A stretch of 64,000 nt of DNA from Pedobacter frigiditerrae (GTDB lineage: Bacteria; Bacteroidota; Bacteroidia; Sphingobacteriales; Sphingobacteriaceae): assembly GCF_004331645.1 (NCBI RefSeq), contig NZ_SJSK01000006.1, positions 248,001-312,000 on the forward strand. The letters run 5' to 3'. Below the pieces are notes generated by a model that saw only the letters and a list, made by a program, of their open reading frames with translations, was not told the DNA's origin and did not search any database. Within the stretch, counting starts at the first letter, position 1. The number at the start of each line of letters is the position of its first letter. A program made the position numbers and the translations under genes. Below are positions 35,702-44,884 of the stretch, in pieces.

Positions 35702-36694
35702 ATGGCAATTTTAGCATTTCAGAAACCAGATAAGGTAATCATGCAGAAATCAACGGATTTCGATGGTCAATTCGAATTTCGTCCTTTAGAGCCCGGTTTC
35801 GGTGTAACAATTGGTAACGCCTTGAGAAGAATTTTACTTTCTTCTTTAGAAGGTTTTGCTATTACAAGTATTCGTTTTTCAGGCGTTTCTCACGAATTCT
35901 CTACAATGAAAGGTGTTGTAGAAGATTTAACAGAAATCATCTTAAATTTAAAACAAGTTCGTTTTAAAAAAGTTGGTGATTCTGGAGATTCAGAAAAAGT
36001 ATTCATTATTGTAAACGGTCAAGATCAATTCTTGGCTGGAGACATTACAAAATTCTCTAACAACTTTGAGGTTTTAAACCCTGATTTTGTTATCTGTAAC
36101 ATGGAGAAATCAGTAACTTTAGAGGTAGAATTAACTATCAATAAAGGTCGTGGTTATGTTCCTGCAGAAGAGAATAAAATTACTGATACAGTTGTTGGTG
36201 TAATCGCTATCGATTCGATTTTCACCCCAATGAAAAATGTAAAATACACGATTGAAAACTATCGTGTTGAGCAAAAAACAGATTACGAGAAATTAATTTT
36301 AGATATTTCTACTGATGGATCTATCCACCCAGAAGAAGCTTTAAAAGAAGCAGCTAAAATTTTGATCCAACACTTTATGTTATTCTCTGATGAGAACCTA
36401 GTATTAGAATCTCAAGCGAAAGAGGAAACTAAAGAAGTTGATGAAGAAATTTTACACATGCGTAAAATCCTTAAAACAGAATTGGTTGATTTAGATCTTT
36501 CAGTTCGTGCTTTAAACTGCTTAAAAGCAGCGGATATTCGCACTTTAGCTGATTTAGTTTCTTATGATGTTGCTGATATGTTAAAATTCAGAAACTTCGG
36601 TAAAAAATCTTTAACTGAAATTCAAGAATTGGTAAAATCTAAACAATTATCGTTTGGAATGAACCTTTCTAAATTCAAGTTAGACGAAGAATAA
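35702..36694 (+). CDS. rpoA: RNA polymerase subunit alpha
   Basis: 330 aa. N-terminal domain: [34 protein letters not shown] (dimerisation and beta contacts), [16 protein letters not shown]-terminal domain: [44 protein letters not shown], the helix-hairpin-helix that contacts UP elements and activators. A 136-bp gap before rplQ holds no clear promoter or terminator. Confidence 0.98.
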   Translation: MAILAFQKPDKVIMQKSTDFDGQFEFRPLEPGFGVTIGNALRRILLSSLEGFAITSIRFSGVSHEFSTMKGVVEDLTEIILNLKQVRFKKVGDSGDSEKVFIIVNGQDQFLAGDITKFSNNFEVLNPDFVICNMEKSVTLEVELTINKGRGYVPAEENKITDTVVGVIAIDSIFTPMKNVKYTIENYRVEQKTDYEKLILDISTDGSIHPEEALKEAAKILIQHFMLFSDENLVLESQAKEETKEVDEEILHMRKILKTELVDLDLSVRALNCLKAADIRTLADLVSYDVADMLKFRNFGKKSLTEIQELVKSKQLSFGMNLSKFKLDEE

Positions 36695-36830
36695 AAACAG
36701 TTTTCAGTTTTGAGTTTGCAGTTGTGAAATTGTGCTCAAGGCTCGGAATATAATATTAATTAAATATTCACTGTGTATAATTCCCTCAGATTAAGTTCAA
36801 AGAGACGGTATACACTTTACAAAACAAAAA

Positions 36831-37421
36831 ATGAGACACGGTAAAAAACACAACCATTTAGGCAGAACTACATCGCACAGAAAAGCGATGTTAGCAAACA
36901 TGGCTTCATCGTTGATTAAACACAAGAGAATTTCAACTACTTTAGCTAAAGCAAAAGCTTTACGCGTTTATGTTGAGCCTCTAATTACAAAATCTAAAAA
37001 CGATACTACACACTCTCGTCGTACAGTATTTGCTTACTTACAAGACAAAGAAACGGTTACAGAATTGTTCCGTGATGTAGCTGCTAAAGTTGCTAACCGT
37101 CCAGGTGGTTACACTCGTATTATCAAATTAAACAATCGTTTAGGTGATAATGCTGAGATGGCACTAATTGAGTTAGTTGATTATAACGAAGTTTACGGTA
37201 AAGATACTGCAGCTGAAGAAAAGAAAACTACACGTAGAGGTAGAAGTAAAGCTAAAAAAGCTGATGCTCCTGCTGCTGTGGCTAAAGCTCCAAAAGCTGA
37301 AGCTGTAGTTGAAGAAACTGAAGTAGTTGAAGAAGCAGTACCAGCGGTTGAAGAAACTCCTGCTACTGAAGAAGCTGCTCCAGAAGCAAGCTCTACAGAA
37401 GAAGAAGCTCCAAAAGCATAG
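36831..37421 (+). CDS. rplQ: 50S ribosomal protein L17 with acidic C-terminal extension
   Basis: 196 aa. Residues 1-122 are ordinary L17 ([79 protein letters not shown]). Residues 123-196 are an added tail: first basic ([13 protein letters not shown]), then repeats of Ala, Glu, Pro, Val such as [18 protein letters not shown]. Acidic L17 tails occur in Bacteroidetes; their role is not known. It is the last gene of the cluster and is closed by a strong terminator. Confidence 0.97.
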   Translation: MRHGKKHNHLGRTTSHRKAMLANMASSLIKHKRISTTLAKAKALRVYVEPLITKSKNDTTHSRRTVFAYLQDKETVTELFRDVAAKVANRPGGYTRIIKLNNRLGDNAEMALIELVDYNEVYGKDTAAEEKKTTRRGRSKAKKADAPAAVAKAPKAEAVVEETEVVEEAVPAVEETPATEEAAPEASSTEEEAPKA

Positions 37422-37444
37422 TTTTTAAATTAACTATAAAATAT

Positions 37445-37480
37445 AAAAGCCCTTTAGGTATTCCTAAAGGGCTTTTTTTT
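37445..37480. terminator. Bidirectional terminator closing the ribosomal cluster
   Basis: Stem AAAAGCCCTTTAGG / CCTAAAGGGCTTTT (14 bp) with loop TATT, then eight T on the plus strand. The convergent gene ends at 37483. Confidence 0.93.
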
Positions 37481-37482
37481 AA

Positions 37483-38106
37483 CTAGATTTTTATTCCTTC
37501 TAATCCATATTGCTTCAATACCTCACTTGGAACTCCGGGCCATTGATTTGGTACGTTTCCAACATAGCCAATATCTTTTACACCCATTTCGGTGGTATAA
37601 AATCCAGATGCCGTAAGACTTCTCATTCTATTGAAAAAAGCAACTCCCGCTAACATTTCTGGCTTTGCCTTTTTGGGATAAGCAATTTCATCAATAATGC
37701 TTATTTGTTCTTTGGGTGTAGCTTCGATAAAGGAACTTTCATATCTATTGAAACATTGGATATCTAACCATTTAAGTCCTCCACGCAATGGTACTTGATG
37801 TTCGGGAATATCTTTAACAATAAATTCGATAAATTCTGGAACTTTGGCTTCAGTTGCACTTCCTGAGAAATCATCTTTTGGAATAATGATATCTACCAAT
37901 ACTGAAATTGTGGCTATTTCATGCTTAGTGAAAAAAGTTTCAGCCTTTAATTTTTGGTCTCTATCTGTTTCCCATTGTTCTCTACCAGCTTCTTTTTCCG
38001 AAGCTACAACTTCCTTTTTTTCTTCCGAAGGGCTACAAGCTCCTACCAATACTGTTGTGCTTAAAGCGGTAAGGCCAATTGCCTTTAATGAATCACGTCT
38101 GTTCAT
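37483..38106 (-). CDS. Gluconate 2-dehydrogenase subunit 3 family lipoprotein
   Basis: 207 aa from the ATG at 38106, which begins MNRRDSLKAIGLTAL; the frame is open to 38181 but that part overlaps the upstream gene in another frame. The start shows a Tat-like twin Arg (NRRDSLK), a hydrophobic run and a lipobox-like VGAC, so export by Tat and lipid attachment are likely. The mature part (KHEIATISVLVDIIIPKDDFSGSA, VPEFIEFIVKDIPEHQ, GVAFFNRMRSLTASGFYTTEMG) is the subunit-3 family that accompanies GMC oxidoreductases. The partner is the gene 2 bp upstream. The pair is probably a periplasmic sugar or polyol dehydrogenase. Confidence 0.9.
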   Translation of the reverse strand: MNRRDSLKAIGLTALSTTVLVGACSPSEEKKEVVASEKEAGREQWETDRDQKLKAETFFTKHEIATISVLVDIIIPKDDFSGSATEAKVPEFIEFIVKDIPEHQVPLRGGLKWLDIQCFNRYESSFIEATPKEQISIIDEIAYPKKAKPEMLAGVAFFNRMRSLTASGFYTTEMGVKDIGYVGNVPNQWPGVPSEVLKQYGLEGIKI

Positions 38107-38108
38107 GA

Positions 38109-39845
38109 TTAAATGTTTTGTTTTTTCTTCTCTGCTAAAATATATTCCGCTGTTCTCATTGCTAGGGCTAGGATTGTCCAAGTTGCATTTTTATCACCTT
38201 GTTGTACAAATGGTGCTGCATCGACTACAAATAGATTTTTACAATCATGTGCCTGACAATATTTGTTTAAGGCAGATTTTTTTGGGTCATCGCCCATTCT
38301 AATTGTACCAACTTCGTGAATAATCTTTCCAGGAGCTTCTAATCCATAATTATTTTCTGCACCTTCAATTTTTGAAGTAACAATAGCCCCCATCTCTTTC
38401 ATAATAGACAGAAACGTTTCTTGCATGTGTTTGGCTTGAAGAACTTCTTCCTTTGCCCATTTATAATGAAACCTTAGCACTGGAATGCCATACTTGTCTA
38501 CTACATTTGGGTCAATTTCACAATAATTATCTTCTCTAGCTATCGCGGTCCCACGGCCAGCCATACTTACCCCGGTCCCATATAAACGGCGATAATCATC
38601 TTTTAAGGAAGTGCCATAACCTCCGGCTTCTTTCATTTTTCCATTTCGGTCAGGCACCATTCCATTTTGTGTTGGTACACCGCCACTGAAACCATAAGAT
38701 GGCATACGCATTCCGCCTCCATATTCAATATGATAACCTCTAGGGAAATCTAATTTTTTATTATCTACCCACCAAGGCGAGTAAATATGAACACTACCAA
38801 GGCCGTCTTCATTATATCGCTTTCTATCCATTAACTGAGGTAAAAAGCCAGATACACTCGCTCCAGTAGAGTCATGTAAGTATTTTCCAACAACACCACT
38901 TTTATTGGCTAATCCATTTTGGTGATGAGATGATTTTGAATTTAATAAAATTCTAGCCGATTCACATGCGCTAGCGCCTAAAATCACTAATTTTGCATTT
39001 ACCTGATATTCCTGTAAATCTTTTCTATTAACATAAGAAACACCTTTTGCCAACCCATCTTTATCAGTAATTACTTCTCTAACCATTGCATCGGTTATTA
39101 CTGTTAAATTACCTGTGCTAACCGCAGGAATTACTAAGCATGATGAAGCAGAAAAGTCTCCATAAACTTTACAACTTCTACCACATTGGCCACAATAGAA
39201 ACAAGGTGCACGGTCTTTATTCCCTTTAATTTCTTCAGTCATTACGGCACCGCGACCAGTAATTACAGGTACGCCAGCTTTTTCTGCACCTTTTTTAATT
39301 AAAAGTTCATGTAATCTAGGTTTTGGTGGCTTCATAAAAATCCCGTCAGGTTCATTTTCTATGCCTTCTGCAGTGCCATAGATGCCTATCATTCTATCAA
39401 CTTTGTCGTAAAATGGTTTTAAATCGGCATATGTTATTGGCCAAGGGTCCGTTAAACCATCAGTAGGTTTAAAATCTATTGGGCCCATTCTTAAAGAAAT
39501 TCTGCCCCAATGATTGGTACGACCACCGAGCATACGGGACCTGAACCATTCAAATTCTGTTTTATCTTTAGTTGTATAGGGCTCGCCTTCTAATTGCCAG
39601 CCACCATAAGAAGCATCAAAATCTCCAAAGGGACGGGTTGTGCCAGCTCCACGACGGGGAGATTCCCAAGGCCATTTCATTTGTTGGGCGTCAATTCTTG
39701 GGTCAAAATACTGACCAGCTTCAAGCATTAGAACTTTTTGTCCGGCATTTGCCAAAACATAGGCAGCCATTCCTCCTCCAGCACCAGAGCCAACAACAAT
39801 GGCGTCATACACGGTGGAAGACTTTTTAATTTGAAAGTCACTCAT
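38109..39845 (-). CDS. GMC family oxidoreductase
   Basis: 578 aa. FAD-binding motif GSGAGGG at residues 19-25 with the following VLMLEAG strand end. GMC features: RMLGGRTNHWGRISLRMGP, a Cys-rich stretch CFYCGQCGRSCK in the middle, and the C-terminal HEVGTIRMGDD with the catalytic-pair region VVDAAPFVQQGDKNATWTILALAMR. This is the type that works with a subunit-3 protein (gluconate, fructose or sorbitol dehydrogenase-like). The CxxC cluster could hold metal or disulfides. It has no signal peptide of its own, while its partner does, which suggests co-export as a folded complex through Tat. Confidence 0.92.
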   Translation of the reverse strand: MSDFQIKKSSTVYDAIVVGSGAGGGMAAYVLANAGQKVLMLEAGQYFDPRIDAQQMKWPWESPRRGAGTTRPFGDFDASYGGWQLEGEPYTTKDKTEFEWFRSRMLGGRTNHWGRISLRMGPIDFKPTDGLTDPWPITYADLKPFYDKVDRMIGIYGTAEGIENEPDGIFMKPPKPRLHELLIKKGAEKAGVPVITGRGAVMTEEIKGNKDRAPCFYCGQCGRSCKVYGDFSASSCLVIPAVSTGNLTVITDAMVREVITDKDGLAKGVSYVNRKDLQEYQVNAKLVILGASACESARILLNSKSSHHQNGLANKSGVVGKYLHDSTGASVSGFLPQLMDRKRYNEDGLGSVHIYSPWWVDNKKLDFPRGYHIEYGGGMRMPSYGFSGGVPTQNGMVPDRNGKMKEAGGYGTSLKDDYRRLYGTGVSMAGRGTAIAREDNYCEIDPNVVDKYGIPVLRFHYKWAKEEVLQAKHMQETFLSIMKEMGAIVTSKIEGAENNYGLEAPGKIIHEVGTIRMGDDPKKSALNKYCQAHDCKNLFVVDAAPFVQQGDKNATWTILALAMRTAEYILAEKKKQNI

Positions 39846-39962
39846 TATAAATGGTTAGAATTTATCGTTATCCTAATTTAAAGCTTAATTTTGTGAAATG
39901 GAAACGTTGAGCCTACTATTTTAATTATGTAGCCTTAATGTTAGGTAAATCGATTTATTTAT

Positions 39963-41147
39963 ATGAGCAATAGCGATATTCTATTAAAGTTTGCAAACCT
40001 TTTAAAAACTAGCATAGCCGAAAAAAAACTAGTGAAATTATCTCTTGGTAATTATCAGGGGAATGACAAGGAGTTGAAAAATCTGTATGTGAAGTTGGTT
40101 AAAATTAAAAGAGTTGATATGCTATCTTTTAATTATCGATATAAAACTAGAGATATATTTAAAAATTTAGCACTTGATGAAGGTTCAGGTTTAATTATCA
40201 ATCTTTTAAGCAATGATTTTAAGATTGCCACTTTATTCACTACAAACAAGGAGGTGATAATTGAACACGATAAAAAAGGTTTGATTAAGCTACGTGAAAG
40301 AGAAATGAATGTGAAATTAGAGCCGAAACTTACTCACGATAAGGAGAAAAAAAGATTGATTAAGCCGACGGCTAATAGTTATCTTCATTCTTTGAAAATT
40401 ACTGATGCGGAGGGAAATGTTTTTAAAAATGCGCAGGATAAGTATAAACAGATTAACCAGTACATTGAAATTTTAAACTCATTAATTAAAGAATTACCGG
40501 AAGGAACTATTAAGAATGTTGTAGATATGGGTTCGGGTAAAGGTTATTTAACTTTTGCTTTGTACGACTACCTGCACCAACAATTGAAATTAAAAGCAAA
40601 GGTAACAGGCGTTGAGTTTAGAGAAGATTTAGTGAATTTATGCAACGACATTGCCAAACAAGCTAATTTTGAGCAATTGCATTTTGTTGAAGGAACTATT
40701 GAAGATTATAAAGTAAAAGAAATTAATTTACTAATTGCACTACACGCTTGTGATACTGCAACTGATGATGCCATTTTTAAAGGGATAAATGCTGGTGCAG
40801 AATTAATTGTTGTTGCACCTTGCTGCCATAAACAGATTAGAAGAGAAATTGAAAAGCATAACGTTAAAAACGATGTTTCTTTTTTAACCAAGTATGGAAT
40901 TTTCTTAGAACGCCAAGCTGAAATGGTAACTGATGGAATTAGAGCTTTAATTTTAGAATACTTTGGCTATAAAACTAAGGTATTTGAATTTATTTCAGAT
41001 GCACATACGCCGAAAAATGTTTTGGTGGTGGGAGTGAAAAAAAGTCCGAAGTCTGAGGAGCAAAAAGTGATTTTACAAAAGATAAAAGAAACTAAAGCTT
41101 ATTTTGGGATTGATTACCATCATTTGGAGCGGTTATTGAATTTATAA
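39963..41147 (+). CDS. Class I SAM-dependent methyltransferase (Methyltransf_32-like)
   Basis: 394 aa. The N-terminal half (residues 1-150) is a charged domain of unknown role. The methyltransferase domain starts near residue 185 with VVDMGSGKGYLTFALYDYL (motif I), then VTGVEFREDLVNLC (acidic residue after strand 2) and LLIALHACDTATDDAI, and ends with LIVVAPCCHKQIRREI. The ALHACD and PCCHKQ blocks mark the group related to human GSTCD and to bacterial Methyltransf_32 proteins, with proposed RNA or protein substrates. It stands alone, divergent from the GMC gene. Confidence 0.88.
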   Translation: MSNSDILLKFANLLKTSIAEKKLVKLSLGNYQGNDKELKNLYVKLVKIKRVDMLSFNYRYKTRDIFKNLALDEGSGLIINLLSNDFKIATLFTTNKEVIIEHDKKGLIKLREREMNVKLEPKLTHDKEKKRLIKPTANSYLHSLKITDAEGNVFKNAQDKYKQINQYIEILNSLIKELPEGTIKNVVDMGSGKGYLTFALYDYLHQQLKLKAKVTGVEFREDLVNLCNDIAKQANFEQLHFVEGTIEDYKVKEINLLIALHACDTATDDAIFKGINAGAELIVVAPCCHKQIRREIEKHNVKNDVSFLTKYGIFLERQAEMVTDGIRALILEYFGYKTKVFEFISDAHTPKNVLVVGVKKSPKSEEQKVILQKIKETKAYFGIDYHHLERLLNL

Positions 41148-41299
41148 TGTGGCTAAAGCCAATATGTTGCCATTATTCCGTTGGCTGAAGCCAACGGCAA
41201 TGAAGTTAAAGTTCTATCTATTCAGATATTTATCTAGTTCATTTCATTGCCGTCTGTTTTAACTGACGTTTTTATGTTTTTTATTGGGCTTTAGCCACA
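41148..41299. repeat. Nested inverted repeat (152 bp)
   Basis: Outer arms TGTGGCTAAAGCC (41148-41160) and GGCTTTAGCCACA (41287-41299) are exact complements. Within them are the palindrome CCGTTGGCTGAAGCCAACGG (41178-41197), a second arm pair ACGGCAATGAA (41194-41204) and TTCATTGCCGT (41243-41253), and a hairpin of CGTC with GACG (41251-41268). It has no open frame and looks like a miniature inverted-repeat element or a stable RNA-forming repeat. Confidence 0.8.
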
Positions 41300-41462
41300 G
41301 GTTTACATTTTAGCATAAGTTTTTGTTATTTAAACCTGATGGTAGCGAGCACGAAGCCGAAGGCATGTAAAGCGAACAGCAGGGCTGCAAATCCGAAGAA
41401 TTACTGACATTCGTTTTCTAAAATACCTTCAACCTTTAGACCTTCTGCCTTTTGCTTTTTTT

Positions 41463-41477
41463 CTGCCAACGTGTCAG
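41463..41477. promoter_or_regulatory. 15-bp palindrome upstream of dnaK
   Basis: CTGCCAACGTGTCAG, a perfect CTGnCAnnnTGnCAG dyad, 124 bp before the dnaK ATG. No CIRCE element (TTAGCACTC-N9-GAGTGCTAA) is present. It may be a heat-shock regulator site or part of an upstream promoter. Confidence 0.35.
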
Positions 41478-41601
41478 CCAATATTAGCCTTAATTAATAC
41501 ATTTTAACAGATATTTAGATGTTATTTCTGCCAAAAGCCAATTGGCACATTGCTTGTTATTAACGAGTAAACAATAAAATTTAAAAGAAATACATAATAA
41601 A

Positions 41602-43503
41602 ATGGGAAAAATAATTGGTATAGACTTAGGAACAACAAACTCTTGCGTTTCTGTAATGGAAGGTAACGAACCTGTAGTTATAGCCAACAGTGAGGGTAAA
41701 CGTACAACGCCATCTATTGTTGCTTTTGCAGAAAACGGCGAGCGTAAAGTGGGTGAACCTGCTAAGCGTCAGGCGATAACGAACCCTACAAAAACAATTT
41801 ATTCTATTAAACGCTTTATGGGTTCTAGCTTTGCTGAAGTTTCGAAAGAAGTTGGTAGAGTACCTTATAAAGTTGTTAAAGGTGATAACAACACGCCTCG
41901 TGTTGAAATTGACGACCGTAAATATACTCCACAAGAGATTTCTGCTATGATTTTGCAGAAAATGAAAAAAACGGCTGAAGATTTCTTAGGACATGAAGTT
42001 ACTGAAGCAGTTATTACTGTTCCGGCATATTTTAACGATGCACAACGTCAGGCTACTAAAGAAGCTGGTGAAATTGCTGGATTAACTGTAAAACGTATCA
42101 TTAACGAACCAACTGCAGCTGCTTTAGCTTACGGTTTAGATAAAGCACACAAAGACATGAAAATTGTTGTGTTTGACTGTGGTGGTGGTACACATGATGT
42201 TTCTGTTTTAGAATTAGGTGACGGTGTTTTTGAAGTAAAATCTACTGACGGTGATACTCACTTAGGTGGTGATGATTTTGACCACGTAATTATCGATTGG
42301 TTAGCTTCAGAATTCTTGACTGAAAATGGAATGGATTTGGCTAAAGACCCAATGGCTTTACAACGTTTAAAAGAAGCTGCTGAAAAAGCTAAAATTGAGT
42401 TATCTAGCACTACTTCAACAGAAATTAACTTACCATATATTACTGCTGATGCTAGCGGTCCAAAACACTTAGTTAGAACTTTAAGCCGTGCTAAATTTGA
42501 GCAATTGGCTGGAGATTTAATTAAACGTACGATTGACCCTTGTAAATCTGCTTTGAAAAATGCTGGTTTAAAAGTTGGTGATATCGACGAAATCATCTTA
42601 GTAGGTGGTTCAACTCGTATTCCTGCAATTCAGGATGCTGTTAAAGCTTTCTTTGGTAAAGAGCCAAGTAAAGGTGTAAATCCTGATGAAGTTGTGGCAA
42701 TTGGTGCTGCTATTCAAGGTGGTGTTTTAACTGGTGAGGTTAAAGATGTATTGTTATTAGATGTTACTCCACTTTCTTTAGGTATTGAAACTATGGGTGG
42801 TGTAATGACAAAATTAATTGAAGCAAATACAACTATCCCTTCTAAAAAAGCAGAAACTTTCTCTACAGCTGCTGATAATCAGCCTTCGGTAGAAATCCAT
42901 ATTTTACAAGGTGAGCGTCCAATGGCTGCTCAAAACCGTACAATTGGTCGTTTCATATTAGATGGTATTCCACCAGCACCTCGTGGTGTGCCTCAAGTAG
43001 AAGTTGCTTTTGACATTGATGCTAACGGTATTTTACACGTAAGTGCTAAAGATAAAGCTACTGGTAAAGAGCAAAAAATCCGTATCGAAGCATCTTCTGG
43101 TTTAACTGATGAAGAAATCAAGAAAATGAAAGAAGAAGCTGAAGCAAATGCGGAATCTGATGCTAAACAAAAAGAAGAAGCAGATAAAATTAACGGTGCT
43201 GATGCTTTAATTTTCTCTACTGAGAAACAATTGAAAGAATTTGGTGATAAATTATCTGACGATAAAAAAGCGCCAATTGAAGCTGGTTTAGAGAAATTAA
43301 AAGCAGCTCATTTGTCTCGTAACTTTGCAGATATCGATGCAGCTCAAGAAGAATTACAAAATGCATGGAACGTAGCTTCAGAAGAAATGTACAAAGCTAG
43401 TGAGCAACCTCAAGGTGCTGCACCACAAGCTGATGCACAACAAGGTGGCGATACTGTTACTGATGTTGATTTTGAAGAAGTAAAAGACGAAGAGAAGAAA
43501 TAA
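41602..43503 (+). CDS. dnaK: Molecular chaperone DnaK (Hsp70)
   Basis: 633 aa. Nucleotide-binding domain: [18 protein letters not shown] at the start, [48 protein letters not shown]. Note the Cys in DCGGGT, as DLGGGT is more usual. The substrate-binding domain has [16 protein letters not shown] and the lid is helical. The tail ends [14 protein letters not shown]. Neither grpE nor dnaJ is adjacent; the gene is monocistronic with its own terminator. It folds and refolds cytoplasmic proteins. Confidence 0.98.
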   Translation: MGKIIGIDLGTTNSCVSVMEGNEPVVIANSEGKRTTPSIVAFAENGERKVGEPAKRQAITNPTKTIYSIKRFMGSSFAEVSKEVGRVPYKVVKGDNNTPRVEIDDRKYTPQEISAMILQKMKKTAEDFLGHEVTEAVITVPAYFNDAQRQATKEAGEIAGLTVKRIINEPTAAALAYGLDKAHKDMKIVVFDCGGGTHDVSVLELGDGVFEVKSTDGDTHLGGDDFDHVIIDWLASEFLTENGMDLAKDPMALQRLKEAAEKAKIELSSTTSTEINLPYITADASGPKHLVRTLSRAKFEQLAGDLIKRTIDPCKSALKNAGLKVGDIDEIILVGGSTRIPAIQDAVKAFFGKEPSKGVNPDEVVAIGAAIQGGVLTGEVKDVLLLDVTPLSLGIETMGGVMTKLIEANTTIPSKKAETFSTAADNQPSVEIHILQGERPMAAQNRTIGRFILDGIPPAPRGVPQVEVAFDIDANGILHVSAKDKATGKEQKIRIEASSGLTDEEIKKMKEEAEANAESDAKQKEEADKINGADALIFSTEKQLKEFGDKLSDDKKAPIEAGLEKLKAAHLSRNFADIDAAQEELQNAWNVASEEMYKASEQPQGAAPQADAQQGGDTVTDVDFEEVKDEEKK

Positions 43504-43810
43504 GTCTTTAGTCACAAGCCCTAAGTCGAGAGTCTTGGGTTGATATAAAAAGCGTTGCTGATTAAGTTCAGTGACGCTTTTTTAATTTATTTCGTCATTG
43601 TGAGAAGGCTTTTTCAGCCGACGAAGTAATCTTAAAGCGATGATTTGAAAATGATTGGTAGTGTTCTATGGCTAGAGTGGTCCCGCTATTCGTTTCTCCC
43701 GATGAAAAATCGGGATTCATTGCTATCGGGTTTATTTAGCAAAGGAAAGTGCTTTTAGGAAATTTTTAATAAAAATAGATAGATTCTTCGTTGCGCTCTG
43801 AATGACAAAC
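43504..43810. repeat. 307-bp non-coding stretch: dnaK terminator and composite repeat
   Basis: Starts with an AGTC-type unit containing AGTCTTGGGT (43503-43540), then the dnaK terminator. A TCGTCATTGTGAG..CGAAGTAATCT unit follows (43592-43633), then a reversed copy of the mosaic repeat (43648-43737) with the 41-nt block at 43648-43688 and the palindrome CCCGAT / ATCGGG (43698-43714). It closes with the inverted partner AGATTCTTCGTTGCGCTCTG..ATGAC (43781-43806). No gene is seen. Confidence 0.75.
43549..43583 (+). terminator. Rho-independent terminator after dnaK
   Basis: Stem AAAGCGTTGCTGA / TCAGTGACGCTTT (two G-U pairs) with a 6-nt loop and six T at the end. Confidence 0.9.
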
Positions 43811-44884
43811 CTAGGATAAACACTCTTCAATTATATCTTGAAGAGTTTTTTCATTTTCAAATAACTCACTTAATAATTTGAATTGGTTTTTTGCTCTATC
43901 TAGATTTTGTTCTGGATAAGAAATTGGGTAATAATCACTACCATTTAAATAATCTGTTAAGAACCTTAACGCTTGCATATAAATCATATACTTTCCAGAA
44001 AATAAAACCAATTCTTTTTCAGTTCCTGTTAATGTGCTGGCCATTTCAAATAAATAACCCTTAATTGTTGCTTTAAAATAATCTAATCGGATGTTAATTT
44101 TACTTAGATCCTTTTCATTTTCAGAGAATGCACAAAGATAAGTTCGCATCATATCTCCTAAATCAGATATGAATTTACCAGGCATTAAAGTATCCAAATC
44201 TATTACGCAAACGCCTTCAAAATTATTCTCTTTTAAAAGAACGTTACTGATTTTGGTATCATGGTGCATTACACGATTCGGAAAATCTTGGCGATGCTCA
44301 TAAGAACGATAATAAGCTATAATGAAGTGATGATGTAAAGCGGTTTCAATTTCTTGTTTCGCTTTTTCTTTAAATACTGTTGTCGATTTACTTAAAGCAA
44401 AAGTAAATTGCTCATATCTCCAAGCTAAATCGTGAAAGCCAGGAATAGTTGGTTTTAGAGTTGAAGCATCGTAATTATTTAACAACCTACTTAATTTTCC
44501 AAATTGTTTGGCAGCTTCATAAGCCTGCTTCGAGTCAGATAAAGTATCAAAAGCAATGGTGTCTTGAACAAATGGTAATAAGCGCCAATATTCATTTTGA
44601 TATTGAAACATTAGTTCCCCATTTAAAGCAGCAATTGGGGCAGGAAATAAATAATCTGGAAAATTTAATTTTAAATAATCTGCAACTAGTTTAATGTTAT
44701 TTGCTATGGCAAATGGATCCTTAAAAACTTGAGTATTGATGTTTTGTAAGATATACTTTTCATCGCTATGTGTAGAAAGCAAATAGGTTCGGTTTATATG
44801 ACCCGAACCTATTTGGTGTAAAGCAACAGTTTCAAAATTATAACCGTAAGCTTTTAATATATTTTCATCAATACTTAGCTCCAT
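43811..44884 (-). CDS. APH-fold sugar kinase (NahK/AmgK-like)
   Basis: 357 aa of the aminoglycoside phosphotransferase fold. The glycine loop GSGHINRTYLL is near residue 27. The catalytic loop is VMHHDTKISNVLL (Asp base, Asn Mg ligand), and the DFG-equivalent is VIDLDTLMPGKFISDLGDMMR. The LDTLMPG form is typical of N-acetylhexosamine 1-kinases (NahK) and related sugar-1-kinases rather than of antibiotic kinases. It overlaps the upstream nucleotidyltransferase gene by 10 bases, so kinase and nucleotidyltransferase are translated together. A salvage route from free sugar to sugar-1-phosphate to NDP-sugar is likely. The sugar (GlcNAc, GalNAc, MurNAc or other) cannot be told. Confidence 0.88.
   Translation of the reverse strand: MELSIDENILKAYGYNFETVALHQIGSGHINRTYLLSTHSDEKYILQNINTQVFKDPFAIANNIKLVADYLKLNFPDYLFPAPIAALNGELMFQYQNEYWRLLPFVQDTIAFDTLSDSKQAYEAAKQFGKLSRLLNNYDASTLKPTIPGFHDLAWRYEQFTFALSKSTTVFKEKAKQEIETALHHHFIIAYYRSYEHRQDFPNRVMHHDTKISNVLLKENNFEGVCVIDLDTLMPGKFISDLGDMMRTYLCAFSENEKDLSKINIRLDYFKATIKGYLFEMASTLTGTEKELVLFSGKYMIYMQALRFLTDYLNGSDYYPISYPEQNLDRAKNQFKLLSELFENEKTLQDIIEECLS

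Larger units (their letters stand above)
41148..41601. repeat. 454-bp non-coding stretch: nested inverted repeat, mosaic repeat copy, dnaK upstream region
   Basis: From 41148 to 41299 lies a nested inverted repeat (listed separately). From 41331 to 41425 lies a copy of the mosaic repeat, beginning TAAACCTGATGGTAGC and ending in the shared 41-nt block at 41377-41417. A pyrimidine-rich stretch with CCTTCAACCTTTAGACCTTC (41427-41446) follows. A 15-bp palindrome is at 41463-41477. The remaining 120 bases before dnaK are AT-rich and show no clear TAnnTTTG element. Confidence 0.7.

Noticed and set aside
43811-44884. Aminoglycoside resistance kinase
   Set aside because: The LDTLMPG motif and overlap with a sugar nucleotidyltransferase point to a sugar kinase.
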